A DNA stretch of 64,000 bases, from assembly GCF_026460885.1 (NCBI RefSeq), contig NZ_JAOVZW010000024.1, forward strand, positions 19,557-83,556, written 5' to 3'. The DNA comes from Chryseobacterium formosum (GTDB taxonomy: Bacteria; Bacteroidota; Bacteroidia; Flavobacteriales; Weeksellaceae). The position numbers and the translations under genes are program-made. The notes beneath the pieces are model-generated. The model worked only from the letters and a program-made list of their open reading frames with translations, was not told where the DNA came from and ran no database searches. Below, piece by piece: positions 29,105 through 38,601 of this stretch (position 1 is the first letter of the stretch; each line of letters opens with the position of its first letter).

Positions 29105-32098
29105 ATGAAAAATTCCTATTACAAGATAGGAGGTATTTTCTTTGGCCTTATGCTGACCGCTGTCAGCACCAATACAAAAGCCCAAACACGCACCATTTCA
29201 GGTACCGTTACCGCATCCAACAAACCACTTTCGGGAGTAACCATCTCCCAAGAGGGAAGTGATCAGGTAACGACCACCAGCGAAAACGGAACCTATACAT
29301 TACAGGTTAAAGCAGAAAATCCCATCCTATTGTTCAGACATCCTGATTATGCTGAAGAACGAATCTCAGCCACTGATCAGACCGTCGTCAATATCAGCTT
29401 AGAACAAAAAGTAAAGGGAATCGAAGAAGTTATTCTCAACGCCGGCTACTACAAGGTCAAATACAAAGAACGAACCGGTAGCATCGCCAAAGTTTCAGCA
29501 AAAGACATAGAAAACCAACCCGTCACCAATGTCTTGTCAGCAGCACAGGGTAGAATGGCCGGGGTCAGCATTACCCAGAATTCAGGTACACCCGGAGGTG
29601 GTTTTGATGTTCAGATAAGAGGAAGAAACTCACTCCGTAACCGGACCAACTCCGAGTTTGACGGGAATGTACCGTTGTATATTATTGATGGCGTTCCGGT
29701 GGGCGGTAGCATCAATTCAAGATATGGCGGGGCAGTATTACCCAACGGTGATGTCAACCCGTTAAATGCCATTAACCCTAATGATATTGAAAGTTTCGAG
29801 ATTTTAAAGGATGCCGATGCGACGGCAATTTACGGTTCCAGAGGCGCAAATGGAGTCGTCTTGGTCACTACAAAAAAAGGAAAAAAGGGAAAGGTAAAAG
29901 TTTCGCTCAATTCTTCCTACGGACTGAGCCATGCAGTATCAAACCTCGAAATGATGAATACCGAGGAGTACATTGCTATGAGAAAGCAGGCATTCGCCAA
30001 CAGCAATATATCGGTATATCCGGCTACGGCCTATGACATCAACGGAACATGGGATGCCAACCGTTACACCGATTGGCGAAAAGAGCTCTTGGGCAATCAG
30101 GCAACCTTATCAGCCAATCAGCTTTCCCTTAGCGGGGGAAGTGAAACCACTTCTTTTCTATTAAGTTTGGGGCACAATCAGCAGACCACGGTGTTTGGTC
30201 AGGATTTCAGGTACAGGGCAACCACGGTGTCGGGAAATGTCAGTCACCGCTCCGCCGACAGAAAGTTCAGCTTCAACATGTCGAATCAGTTTTCTGCAAT
30301 GGATAATAACCTCATCAGCTCAGATATTACTCGGGCTGCTCATATTCTGTCACCCAATGCGCCGGCCTTGTATTCTGCAGACGGTAGCCTGAACTGGGAA
30401 AACAACACTTTCACCAATCCTGTGGCTGCCTATGAGAATTCATATACCAATGATCAGCTTCAGTTTCTCAACAACATGAGTGCAGAATATGAAGCCTTTA
30501 CAAATTTCAGGGTCAGGCTGAACGGAGGGTTTACCTACCAGACTTTTGAAGAATGGTCACTGCGTCCCAATACGGCATTTAATCCTGCATTAGGAAGTAC
30601 TCCCGCAATGTCTCAGTCCTCAAAAAGCAATCAGGATCGTTTCTCACTCATTATAGAGCCGCAGATCAGCTGGCTCTACAAAAAAGAGACGCATCAGTTT
30701 GATGTATTGGCAGGAGCAACCTATCAAAACGATAAGGTGGGGCAGGGCGCCATTCAGGGGATCGGTTTTGAAAGCAATGCATTGATAAAAAACATAGGCG
30801 CGGCACAGACCAAAACGATTTTAGATCACATCAATACCGAATACCGATATGCGGCATTCTTCGGCAGGATCAATTATCAGTTCGATAAAAAATACATTCT
30901 CAACATCACAGGCAGAAGAGACGGGAGCAGCCGTTTCGGGCCCAACAATAAATACGCAGACTTTGGAGCGATAGGGGCAGCCTGGTTATTCTCCGGGGAA
31001 AACTGGCTGAAAAACAGCGCGTGGCTGAGCTTCGGGAAACTGCGGGGAAGTTACGGGACTTCGGGAAGCGACAACATTGGAGATTATCAGTATCTCGATA
31101 CCTTTACCACCTCTGCATTGATCTACAATGGAGTCACCGCATTGTTGCCCTCAAGATTGTACAACCCTGATTTCAGTTGGGAAAAGACGGTGAAATTGGA
31201 AGCTGCCTTAGAACTGGGTTTCTTCGATAACCGATTAAATGTGAGTGGTGCTTATTATAGAAACCGTTCAGGCAATCAGCTGGTGGGGTATCAGCTCCCT
31301 TCGGTAACAGGATTTACATCGGTACTCTCCAATCTTGATGCAGTCATTCAAAACACAGGGTTGGAAGTTGAGGCCAACGGAAAAATAATACAGTCAAAAG
31401 CAATATTATGGAATACATCGTTCAACATCAGTTTCCCGAAAAATAAGCTGATTTCCTTTCCCGGTTTGGAAGGATCTACCTACGCCAATACGTATGTGGT
31501 CGGGCAGCCCGTTGGTATCATCAAGCTGTATGAACTCAATGGGGTAAATCCATCGACTGGGCTGTATCAGTTCACAGATTTTAACGCTGACGGGAAAATT
31601 GCGGCACCCGATGACAGACAGGTCATTAGAAATGTAAGTCAGAAATTCTTTGGGGGTTGGAGTAATGAAGTCACATACAAAAACTGGAACCTGTCTTTCC
31701 TCATTCAGTTTGTGAAGCAGCAAGGAAGAAATTATAATGCTTCTATACCGTCTCCCGGAATTATGAACAATCTTCCGGTTCAGGCATTGGATGTCTGGTC
31801 ACCGGAAAATCCCGACGGATTGTACATGCCGTATCGGTCTTCTGCTTCTTCTGCAAATACGCTGTTTCAGACAAGTGATGCTTCCGTTTCTGATGCGTCA
31901 TTTATCCGCCTTAAAAATGTACAGGTCAATTACAGAATACCGGTAAAAGGTAACGTCTTCCGTGAGGCAAAACTATATTTTCAGGGGCAGAATCTTGTGA
32001 CGTGGACAAACTATTTCGGAATCGATCCCGAAAATCCCACCACAACTTTCCTCCCTCCCCTCAGAACATATTCCCTGGGACTACAGCTTACCCTCTAA
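29105..32098 (+). CDS. SusC/RagA family TonB-linked outer-membrane receptor
   Basis: The 997-residue product has a signal peptide, then a carboxypeptidase-regulatory-like domain (ISGTVTASNKPLSGVTISQE, about 30-105), the plug domain (GRMAGVSITQNSGTPGGGF, ILKDADATAIYGSRGANGVV) and a long barrel ending ...SLGLQLTL. This is the complete SusC architecture and a normal length. It works with the SusD-like lipoprotein to import bulky substrates across the outer membrane using TonB energy. Co-location with an S9 peptidase points to peptides rather than glycans (inference). The 240-nt region between the structured RNA and the ATG shows weak hairpins only. Confidence 0.93.
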   Translation: MKNSYYKIGGIFFGLMLTAVSTNTKAQTRTISGTVTASNKPLSGVTISQEGSDQVTTTSENGTYTLQVKAENPILLFRHPDYAEERISATDQTVVNISLEQKVKGIEEVILNAGYYKVKYKERTGSIAKVSAKDIENQPVTNVLSAAQGRMAGVSITQNSGTPGGGFDVQIRGRNSLRNRTNSEFDGNVPLYIIDGVPVGGSINSRYGGAVLPNGDVNPLNAINPNDIESFEILKDADATAIYGSRGANGVVLVTTKKGKKGKVKVSLNSSYGLSHAVSNLEMMNTEEYIAMRKQAFANSNISVYPATAYDINGTWDANRYTDWRKELLGNQATLSANQLSLSGGSETTSFLLSLGHNQQTTVFGQDFRYRATTVSGNVSHRSADRKFSFNMSNQFSAMDNNLISSDITRAAHILSPNAPALYSADGSLNWENNTFTNPVAAYENSYTNDQLQFLNNMSAEYEAFTNFRVRLNGGFTYQTFEEWSLRPNTAFNPALGSTPAMSQSSKSNQDRFSLIIEPQISWLYKKETHQFDVLAGATYQNDKVGQGAIQGIGFESNALIKNIGAAQTKTILDHINTEYRYAAFFGRINYQFDKKYILNITGRRDGSSRFGPNNKYADFGAIGAAWLFSGENWLKNSAWLSFGKLRGSYGTSGSDNIGDYQYLDTFTTSALIYNGVTALLPSRLYNPDFSWEKTVKLEAALELGFFDNRLNVSGAYYRNRSGNQLVGYQLPSVTGFTSVLSNLDAVIQNTGLEVEANGKIIQSKAILWNTSFNISFPKNKLISFPGLEGSTYANTYVVGQPVGIIKLYELNGVNPSTGLYQFTDFNADGKIAAPDDRQVIRNVSQKFFGGWSNEVTYKNWNLSFLIQFVKQQGRNYNASIPSPGIMNNLPVQALDVWSPENPDGLYMPYRSSASSANTLFQTSDASVSDASFIRLKNVQVNYRIPVKGNVFREAKLYFQGQNLVTWTNYFGIDPENPTTTFLPPLRTYSLGLQLTL

Positions 32099-32100
32099 CC

Positions 32101-32157
32101 CAAAAACCATCAACCATCAACCATCAACCAACAACTGACAACTGACAACCATCAACT
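32101..32157 (+). repeat. Short tandem repeats between susC and susD
   Basis: Runs of CCATCAA and ACTGACA units fill most of the 71-nt susC-susD spacer. Likely slippage-prone; could tune downstream expression. Confidence 0.6.
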
Positions 32158-32169
32158 AAAAATAAAAAA

Positions 32170-33548
32170 ATGAAAACACACCTTAATAAAATAATAATCA
32201 CATCCATGCTCTCTACCCTCATCACCTGTTTCTCATGTGAGAAAATGCTGGAAACAGACGTGCCCGAAAATCAGATGCAGTCACAAACGGTATTTGAAAA
32301 TGTACAGACCGCCAATTCCGTTCTTTCGGGTCTGTACGCAGGATTATTTGATGCATCACCGGTTTCCGGTGATCAGAGCGGATATTGTCTCAGTATGTAT
32401 ACGGATGATACAGACTTTTATGCTTTGAGCAATACAAGTGGTCTTTTGGAAATTGCCGGCAATACACTCATCGATTCAAACAATACTACGGCAACATTCT
32501 GGGCATCATCATATCAGAAAATATATCTCTGCAATACAATTCTGGAAGGAATTGAAGATTCTAAAGGAATACCGGAAGCCGATAAAAATAGAATCAAAGG
32601 CGAAGCTTTAACCATCCGCTCTCTCCTGTTATTTTATCTTCAGCAGCTCTATGGCGATATTCCGTATCCCGTAACCACCAATTATATGATCAATCAGTCA
32701 ATCTCGAAGACACCGTCACAGGAGGTTTTTTTCAGATTAGAAACCGATCTGCAGGAAGCATCCGGTTTACTGCCCGATACGTATCGCCATGCGGAAAGAA
32801 TTTTTATCAACAAAAAAGCAGCGCAGCTTCTCTTAGGCAAAGTCTATATGCGCAGCAAGGCAAATCGTCACAGGCGGAGATCGTATTGAAAGCAATTGTT
32901 CAAAGTCCGCTGTATCAGTTTCAGAATGATATCACTAAAGTATTTACTAAAACAGGAACTCACATCCTGTGGCAGCTGAAACCTAAAAACAATGCAGATG
33001 CTGTAAAAGAAGCTTCATTGTATTATTTTGCGAATGCTGCTCCGTTGTATGTCGCCCTTTCTCCGTCTTTGGTAAGCTCCTTGGCAGCAGTAGATCTCAG
33101 AAAACAGAATTGGACTGCTCCCGTAACGGTCGGGGCAAACACCTGGTATCGGGCAGAAAAATACAAAGCCAGATCTAATAATTCAACTGAATATTCCATC
33201 ATATTCAGACTGGAAGAAGCTTATCTTCTGTTGGCAGAATCTTTAGCAAGGCAAAACAGGATCGCAGATGCACTGCCATACATCAATCCAATCAGGCAGA
33301 GAGCAGCACAGCCTTTACTCAGTGCCTCTATATCTCAGCAAGTTTTGTTGAATGAAATTGTTTCAGAAAGCAGGAAAGAATTTTTTACCGAGATGGGGCA
33401 TCGTTTTTTAACATTAAAGCGATTTGGCTTGCTCAGCAATTTAATGCAGACAAAGCCAAATTGGAAAGACCATCACAGGTTATGGCCTGTGCCTCAAAAA
33501 GACATCCTCCTGAATTCCAATTTGAATCCTCAAAATCCAGGGTACTGA
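32170..33548 (+). pseudogene. SusD/RagB family lipoprotein, one-base frameshift
   Basis: The first frame (32170-32889) encodes a lipoprotein signal ending CFSC and the SusD N-terminal part (QSQTVFENVQTANSVLSGLY, RIKGEALTIRSLLLFYLQQL, YGDIPYP). The second frame supplies the C-terminal part (WYRAEKYKARSNN, RLEEAYLLLAESLARQNR, IVSESRKEFFTEMGHRFLTL, WPVPQKDILLNSNLNQNPGY-like end). Between them, near 32855, one base is missing: the other frame reads QGKSSQAEIVLKAIV across the junction. Restored length is about 459 residues, normal for the family. Pseudogene, phase-variant or sequencing error cannot be separated here. Confidence 0.85.
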
Positions 33549-36049
33549 TGAAATGCTTTTGGGGACTTTTGTTTTTCTGTGCATGGCATCTTATCCATGC
33601 ACAGAAAAGCAATGCTGAAATTGAAAAATGCATGTCCGGTTTTGCAAACATAAGGGTTATTGCCGTATCAGGCGATCAGCGGTTTTTAGCAGTGCATAAA
33701 ACATACGAAAAAAATAAAGATACAGTACTGGTGTTTGATCGCACCTACCCGGAGAATCCGGTAGATACAATCGTAAAGAAACCTTTTGTTTCCTTTCTTG
33801 GCAGTCATATAATAATAGCTTCAGGCAGTGATGCTGCACAGCTGATTAATCTGAAATCAAAACAGAGAAAATCATTTGAAAACGTTAGAAGTACCGCTGT
33901 ACTGTCAAAAAAAAGACAGTATCTTATTGAAGATGGGAATAAAATGGTAAGGGTATACAGTGAGGAGGGTAAGCTGCTGTCTACAGTGATGGGCACTTCA
34001 CAATGGGTAACCGGTACCGATGGCAGATGCTATATACTAAGAACGGAAAGAGAAAAAGAGGAGGTCATTAGGTGGGACGGGCAAAAATTGAAGACGCTCT
34101 ACCAATCTGATGATAAAATAAAGAAAATAAATCTTCTTCCGTCAGAAAGATTTGTAATGATGACTGAAAAAAAACATCAGAAACCTGAAGGGCTCACCAT
34201 TACATTATTGAGAACAGAAGATTCAGAAATTTTTAAAAACGCTTCGGTCATTTCTGATAAAAAAGACCGTTTTTTGATCACCGAAATAGGAAATACAGAA
34301 ACATTCCTGATTGATTTTCAGCAAAATAATAAACCTGTACAGGAAGATATGGTGGAGGTTTGGTATGCAGGAGACAAAACCTTGAGGGATAGAGGCAAGG
34401 ATACCAAAATACACGATTTTTGGCTGTGGAATTTGAATAAAGGGGTTGCGGATAAGATTTCTGATAAACGGTTTTCAGAATATATCGCAATGCTGGATGA
34501 TCGGTTTCTTTGGGCGTACCATACGGATGAAGCATTCTCCTACACGGGAGACAGAGAGTTTGATTTTTTTCTCTACGATACACAAAACCAGACGGCAGAA
34601 AAAGTTTTTGAACGCACAAGGGGTCTCATCGCATCGGTTGATGGCAGGTTTACGCTGGCCTACACCAAAATCGGAAAAAAATGGATATTGTATGACCTTA
34701 AGTATAAGAAAAAAATGGTGATGCCATTTGGGAGTAAGTATTCTAATCCCATATTTACTGCGGAAAATACCGTCCTCTTTGAATCGGAAACGGATATTGC
34801 AAAATACAGTCTGAAAACGGGACAATGGGAATTGTTAAATTGGGGCAAAGGGAATACAGTGGTCTTTCATAATTTTATTCCCAAAACCGTTCATGAATTG
34901 ACAGGGGTTACGGCCGATATAAGACAATGGGAAAGCTCAGAACCGCTATTTTTAAAAATCAGCAGGGATCAGAATAACGACAGTGGGTATTTTGTATACG
35001 AAAACAATCGGATAAAAGAAATAATACCTTTTACGGCTAATAAAGTAAAATATTTCACATATTCCAACCATAGCAGAAACTTCTTTTCAATGGAAGAAAA
35101 TTTTAAGATGGCGGGAGATTTATTTGAAAGAAGGATTGCTGAATCTGAGAAGAAAAATATATACAGAAGCAATCCCGGGGATAAGACCGTCCTGGAAATG
35201 AAGCAGGAAATTATTCGTTTTAAAAATAGTTTTGGACGAGAGCTGAAAGGTATTTTATACTATCCGGCAAGATTTGATGCATCCAAAAAATATCCTGTGG
35301 TGGTTCATATTTACGGCGTTTTGCATACGCATGCAGATAAATTCCTTCAGCTGGAATGGGGAGATAATGGGTTCAGTAAAAGACTGCTTTTAGAGAATGG
35401 GTACTTTGTATTCCAGCCAGACACCGTCGTCGATGAAAGGGGGCCGGGTGTGTCGGCATTGGATGACGTCCATTCAGGGTTGGATGCCCTGATGGAGAAT
35501 ATCAATATTGATAGCACCAGGATGGGGTTGATTGGTCATTCTTTTGGCGGTTATAAAGCTAATTATATTGCGGCTCATTCTAAGAGATTCAAAGCGTTTG
35601 TTTCAGGAGCAGCAGTAGGGGAACTGGTAAATTTCTATTTTTCATTCAGTGATCTTTTTAAAATTGCAGATTATGCAAGATTTGAAACAGGGCAGTTTGC
35701 CTTTAATGTTCCCTATGCAGACAACAAAGAATTGTATTTTAAAAATAATCCGATAAATTACGTTGAGAATGTAACCACTCCCTTGCTCATATGGTCGGGT
35801 AAAAAAGATGCCAATACCAAGACGGCAATGACGATGAATTGGTACATGGCGCTGGTCAGAAACAAAAAGAAAGCGGTTGCGCTGCTGTATCAAAATCAGA
35901 AGCATAATTTTACAAAAAACTCACCGGAGATTATTGATCTTAATAATAAAGTGATGGAGTGGTGGGATTATTTCCTAAAGGAAAAAAAAGATATTCCGTG
36001 GATCGATAGAGAGATGATCGGGAATGAGTTGAATCTGCCGTTGAAATGA
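33548..36049 (+). CDS. S9 family prolyl-oligopeptidase-like serine peptidase
   Basis: The start at ATG 33548 overlaps the susD stop (TGATG) and gives a signal peptide ending IHAQ; the longer frame from 33461 overlaps susD and is rejected. The 833-residue product has a degenerate propeller region and a C-terminal alpha/beta-hydrolase domain with catalytic triad Ser665 (GHSFGG), Asp754 (GKKDANT) and His786 (NQKHNF). It should cleave short peptides in the periplasm or at the cell surface. Coupling to SusC/SusD suggests digestion of the imported substrate. Confidence 0.88.
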   Translation: MKCFWGLLFFCAWHLIHAQKSNAEIEKCMSGFANIRVIAVSGDQRFLAVHKTYEKNKDTVLVFDRTYPENPVDTIVKKPFVSFLGSHIIIASGSDAAQLINLKSKQRKSFENVRSTAVLSKKRQYLIEDGNKMVRVYSEEGKLLSTVMGTSQWVTGTDGRCYILRTEREKEEVIRWDGQKLKTLYQSDDKIKKINLLPSERFVMMTEKKHQKPEGLTITLLRTEDSEIFKNASVISDKKDRFLITEIGNTETFLIDFQQNNKPVQEDMVEVWYAGDKTLRDRGKDTKIHDFWLWNLNKGVADKISDKRFSEYIAMLDDRFLWAYHTDEAFSYTGDREFDFFLYDTQNQTAEKVFERTRGLIASVDGRFTLAYTKIGKKWILYDLKYKKKMVMPFGSKYSNPIFTAENTVLFESETDIAKYSLKTGQWELLNWGKGNTVVFHNFIPKTVHELTGVTADIRQWESSEPLFLKISRDQNNDSGYFVYENNRIKEIIPFTANKVKYFTYSNHSRNFFSMEENFKMAGDLFERRIAESEKKNIYRSNPGDKTVLEMKQEIIRFKNSFGRELKGILYYPARFDASKKYPVVVHIYGVLHTHADKFLQLEWGDNGFSKRLLLENGYFVFQPDTVVDERGPGVSALDDVHSGLDALMENINIDSTRMGLIGHSFGGYKANYIAAHSKRFKAFVSGAAVGELVNFYFSFSDLFKIADYARFETGQFAFNVPYADNKELYFKNNPINYVENVTTPLLIWSGKKDANTKTAMTMNWYMALVRNKKKAVALLYQNQKHNFTKNSPEIIDLNNKVMEWWDYFLKEKKDIPWIDREMIGNELNLPLK

Positions 36050-36091
36050 GAAATAATAAAGGGACGCTGCTGCGTCCCTCTCTTTTAACGG

Positions 36092-36364
36092 TTAAGGTAA
36101 TTCATAAAGGTTCTCACCGCACATCGTCTCAGATGCCGCACTGTGCAGTTCTACAGAAGAATCATCCGCCCAGAGACAGACGTTCCCGTTATTCACGGTA
36201 CTGCAGTCTTGCTGCGTGTTTTGACATTCAAACTGGCCGCCGCCCACGGCTACAATTCTGTAGCCTTTTACGATGGCTTTGTTACTCTCTGTTGCCATCT
36301 TTGTGGCAAACGCAGACCCTGTGCCTAGTAATACCAGAACTACAGGAAAAAGAATTTTTTTCAT
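36092..36364 (-). CDS. DUF6520-type small exported protein
   Basis: The 90-residue product has a signal peptide MKKILFPVVLVLLGTGSAFA followed by a ~70-residue mature part with four Cys (QFECQNTQQDCS, NVCLWAD, ETMCGENLY). The leader and Cys spacing match DUF6520-type proteins of Flavobacteriia (call from memory). They are small exported peptides of unknown role, frequently multi-copy. It is expressed with the MauE-like gene 10 nt upstream of it in the same direction. The Cys pairs probably form disulfides. Confidence 0.7.
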   Translation of the reverse strand: MKKILFPVVLVLLGTGSAFATKMATESNKAIVKGYRIVAVGGGQFECQNTQQDCSTVNNGNVCLWADDSSVELHSAASETMCGENLYELP

Positions 36365-36374
36365 AATAAAAAAA

Positions 36375-37907
36375 TTAATAATTGTGCCTACTCTCAGGAA
36401 CGGTTTTCGGCTTCCCCGTATTAAAATGCTTGGTCAGACTGTGAGTTAATTGATATCTCACCAGACGATTTCCTATAACAGCATAGAGATGTTTTTCAGT
36501 AACTATAAAATCACTCATCCCTTTGTTATGGTCTTTTTCGATGTATAAACTGCCCGCATATTCATTCGAAGTGGTGTTGTACAGGTCTACTACAGTGTTG
36601 TTTTTCCACCTCTTCACAGATTCGTTTCTTCCTCTTAGCTCGGAAGGGTTGAAGAGAAGCCCTCCGTAAGAAATACCTCGGCCGTTTACTTTCATCGGTA
36701 TGTTTTTTATTTTATGGCGGCCGTCTGATAAAGATTCGGTAATGAGTTGCGCTGTTTTTATGGTGTCAATGGTCGAAGCTTTTCGCTGTAACTGCAGCAG
36801 CGTATCCATGATCAGAAATTGGTTTCGGTAAGTATAGATATAGGAAAGTGTTTTTCTGCTTTGGTCAAAAGATAAATATCCGTCCGAGTCAAAAACTCCG
36901 TCTTTCTGCTTTTGAAGAAGGTTGCTAAACAGCTCAACTTTATTTTTTCCGTCAGCTTGTATTTTGATTTTTCCTAATAGCAATTCTTTTGTTTTCGAAG
37001 ATTGTGTTCTGATGCCGAAAGTGTAGTCATTCAATACTTCCATTTGGGTAAAGAAAGCATCATTATAGCTAATGGTGGTCACAGTGGGATTCCCTATTGT
37101 ACCCCTCATTAGGATAGGTACGGTTCCGTCATAAACATAGTAATTCCCTTTGTGGATCTTTATTTCAAGTTTTCTGTAGACATGTTTCGTCACGTCAAGA
37201 TCTATTTTCATTTGATCGGATTTTGCAAGCGCTGTATCATAGCTGATTAGATTCTGAGGGAAGTTTCGGTCGCCTAAATAGATTCTGCCGTCTGAAAATC
37301 CGGCAAAATAAAAACCAGTGTGCGCAAGATCTGCAGTATGGGTTTTTAATAAAGGATGCATCAGAAAGCGTCTGGTAAAATTGTTTTCTTTTTTGATGAT
37401 GTACTCAGAATCCAGAAACAGGAAAACAATGAGTGCACAGCTTAAAAGATTAGAACACAGAAGTGCAAAAGTGATGGTCGCATAAGATCTCATGCTGTAT
37501 TTTTCGGAAATAAAAACCGCAGCAATTCCGAACAGAACACAAAAGATATTGAAAATTAAATGTTCCGTCCATCCCAGTTTTTCCAATAGGCCGCCGCACG
37601 AGCAGGGTACAAAATCACTGTAGTTTAAGATAAGATAGATGTATAGAGTAAAAGCGCTCATAAGAGCGGTAGAGGAATATAATCCTGCAATTTGGGTCCT
37701 TGGGAAAATAAGAAGCAAAACAATAAGCAGCTCAGTAAAAATAACAACATACGAAATGGAATCAGCATAAGCGCTCAGAAGTGGAGACTGTCCGATTTGA
37801 ATCTGGAAGTTTTCAAAGTCAGAGGCTTTGCTTACTGCGGCATAGCAAAACAGCAGAATAAAAAAATAAACGGCTGACGTCTTGAGATAAAGGGTTGTAT
37901 TTTTCAT
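36375..37907 (-). CDS. MauE/DoxX-like membrane protein with soluble C-terminal domain
   Basis: The 510-residue product has four membrane helices in the first ~170 residues with the loop motif PCSCGGLLEKLGW, as in MauE/DoxX-type membrane proteins linked to thiol redox. A fifth helix (about 150-172) leads to a large extracytoplasmic beta-rich domain (GFYFAGFSDGRIYLGDRNFP, VYRKLEIKIHKGNYYVYDGT, LSYIYTYRNQFLIMDTLLQL). Next to the Cys-containing DUF6520 peptide, a role in disulfide handling of that peptide is plausible but inferred. Its start overlaps the preceding small gene. Confidence 0.72.
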   Translation of the reverse strand: MKNTTLYLKTSAVYFFILLFCYAAVSKASDFENFQIQIGQSPLLSAYADSISYVVIFTELLIVLLLIFPRTQIAGLYSSTALMSAFTLYIYLILNYSDFVPCSCGGLLEKLGWTEHLIFNIFCVLFGIAAVFISEKYSMRSYATITFALLCSNLLSCALIVFLFLDSEYIIKKENNFTRRFLMHPLLKTHTADLAHTGFYFAGFSDGRIYLGDRNFPQNLISYDTALAKSDQMKIDLDVTKHVYRKLEIKIHKGNYYVYDGTVPILMRGTIGNPTVTTISYNDAFFTQMEVLNDYTFGIRTQSSKTKELLLGKIKIQADGKNKVELFSNLLQKQKDGVFDSDGYLSFDQSRKTLSYIYTYRNQFLIMDTLLQLQRKASTIDTIKTAQLITESLSDGRHKIKNIPMKVNGRGISYGGLLFNPSELRGRNESVKRWKNNTVVDLYNTTSNEYAGSLYIEKDHNKGMSDFIVTEKHLYAVIGNRLVRYQLTHSLTKHFNTGKPKTVPESRHNY

Positions 37908-38098
37908 AATATACTTTTTTTAGAACGTATTGCTCGGTCAGGAAGAATAAGAATCCATTCTATAGGGCTTCCGCAATAGCTGGGCATCTCATTTCCGCTC
38001 TTCATTGGAATTGTTGTCTTAAAATGCCCCATACTTTGCCATAGACCGCTGGTCGGACATGGTTGACCTGTACTGCTTACGGTGGTATGGGGCTTCAT
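37904..38098 (-). CDS. Small protein of the DUF6520/MauE cluster
   Basis: A 64-residue product (MKPHTTVSSTGQPCPTSGLW, HFKTTIPMKSGNEMPSYCGS, PIEWILILP) with no signal peptide. The pattern of spaced Gly/Pro, MPSYCG and EW resembles YjzC-like small proteins. Its stop overlaps the MauE-like start by 4 nt, which supports real translation and coupling. Function unknown. Confidence 0.55.
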   Translation of the reverse strand: MKPHTTVSSTGQPCPTSGLWQSMGHFKTTIPMKSGNEMPSYCGSPIEWILILPDRAIRSKKSIL

Positions 38099-38121
38099 CT
38101 GTGTTTTATGTCTGAATGATA

Positions 38122-38328
38122 TTAAGGAGCGCTTTTCCAGTCATGCCCGTCTCTGATCGGTGGGTCGGGATAGAGAGAGTGTTGACGGGTAGAGTCTCCT
38201 GATCTTTTCTCGGAGATAGTACTTGCGGCAGAAACATCCTGTTCTGAAACAATAAGATCAGAACTCCTGCAGTCTTGTAAGGCACATAAAAATGTGCTTA
38301 GGATCATCACGTAAATCAATTTTTTCAT
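38122..38328 (-). CDS. Small lipoprotein of the DUF6520/MauE cluster
   Basis: The ATG at 38326-38328 gives a lipoprotein-like signal (MKKLIYVMILSTFLCALQDC, Cys at 20). A short Ser-rich mature part ending SLYPDPPIRDGHDWKSAP follows. The longer frame to 38526 would run upstream through a non-exported leader and is rejected. It is the first gene of the leftward cluster. Homologous short lipoproteins with a DPP...W tail are familiar from related genomes, but no function is known. Confidence 0.55.
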   Translation of the reverse strand: MKKLIYVMILSTFLCALQDCRSSDLIVSEQDVSAASTISEKRSGDSTRQHSLYPDPPIRDGHDWKSAP

Positions 38329-38601
38329 TGTATTGGAATTTGAGTTAAAAATTCCGGCCGGTGGTTTCTTTGAGATTCTCAGGTCAAATGTAGAAGGCTC
38401 TGGAGCGATAAAAAAATGATTGTGGGAGCGTTTGGGGAAAGCAGACGTCCTGATTTGCGAAAAAAGACAACAAGGAAATTGCAGGAAAACACCATGGATA
38501 AGGCATTTTCTCATCTGTAGCAACATCCGTTACAGAATTATCAGAAACCCCTATTGGGGCATGCTCAAATTTTTTTTACTTTTGATAGAACACCAAACAT
38601 A

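Noticed and set aside
33461..33547. Upstream extension of the S9 peptidase
   Set aside because: It overlaps the susD end, and the ATG at 33548 gives a clean signal peptide and a TGATG overlap.
38329..38526. Long upstream extension of the small lipoprotein
   Set aside because: It would bury the lipoprotein signal 66 residues inside the protein.
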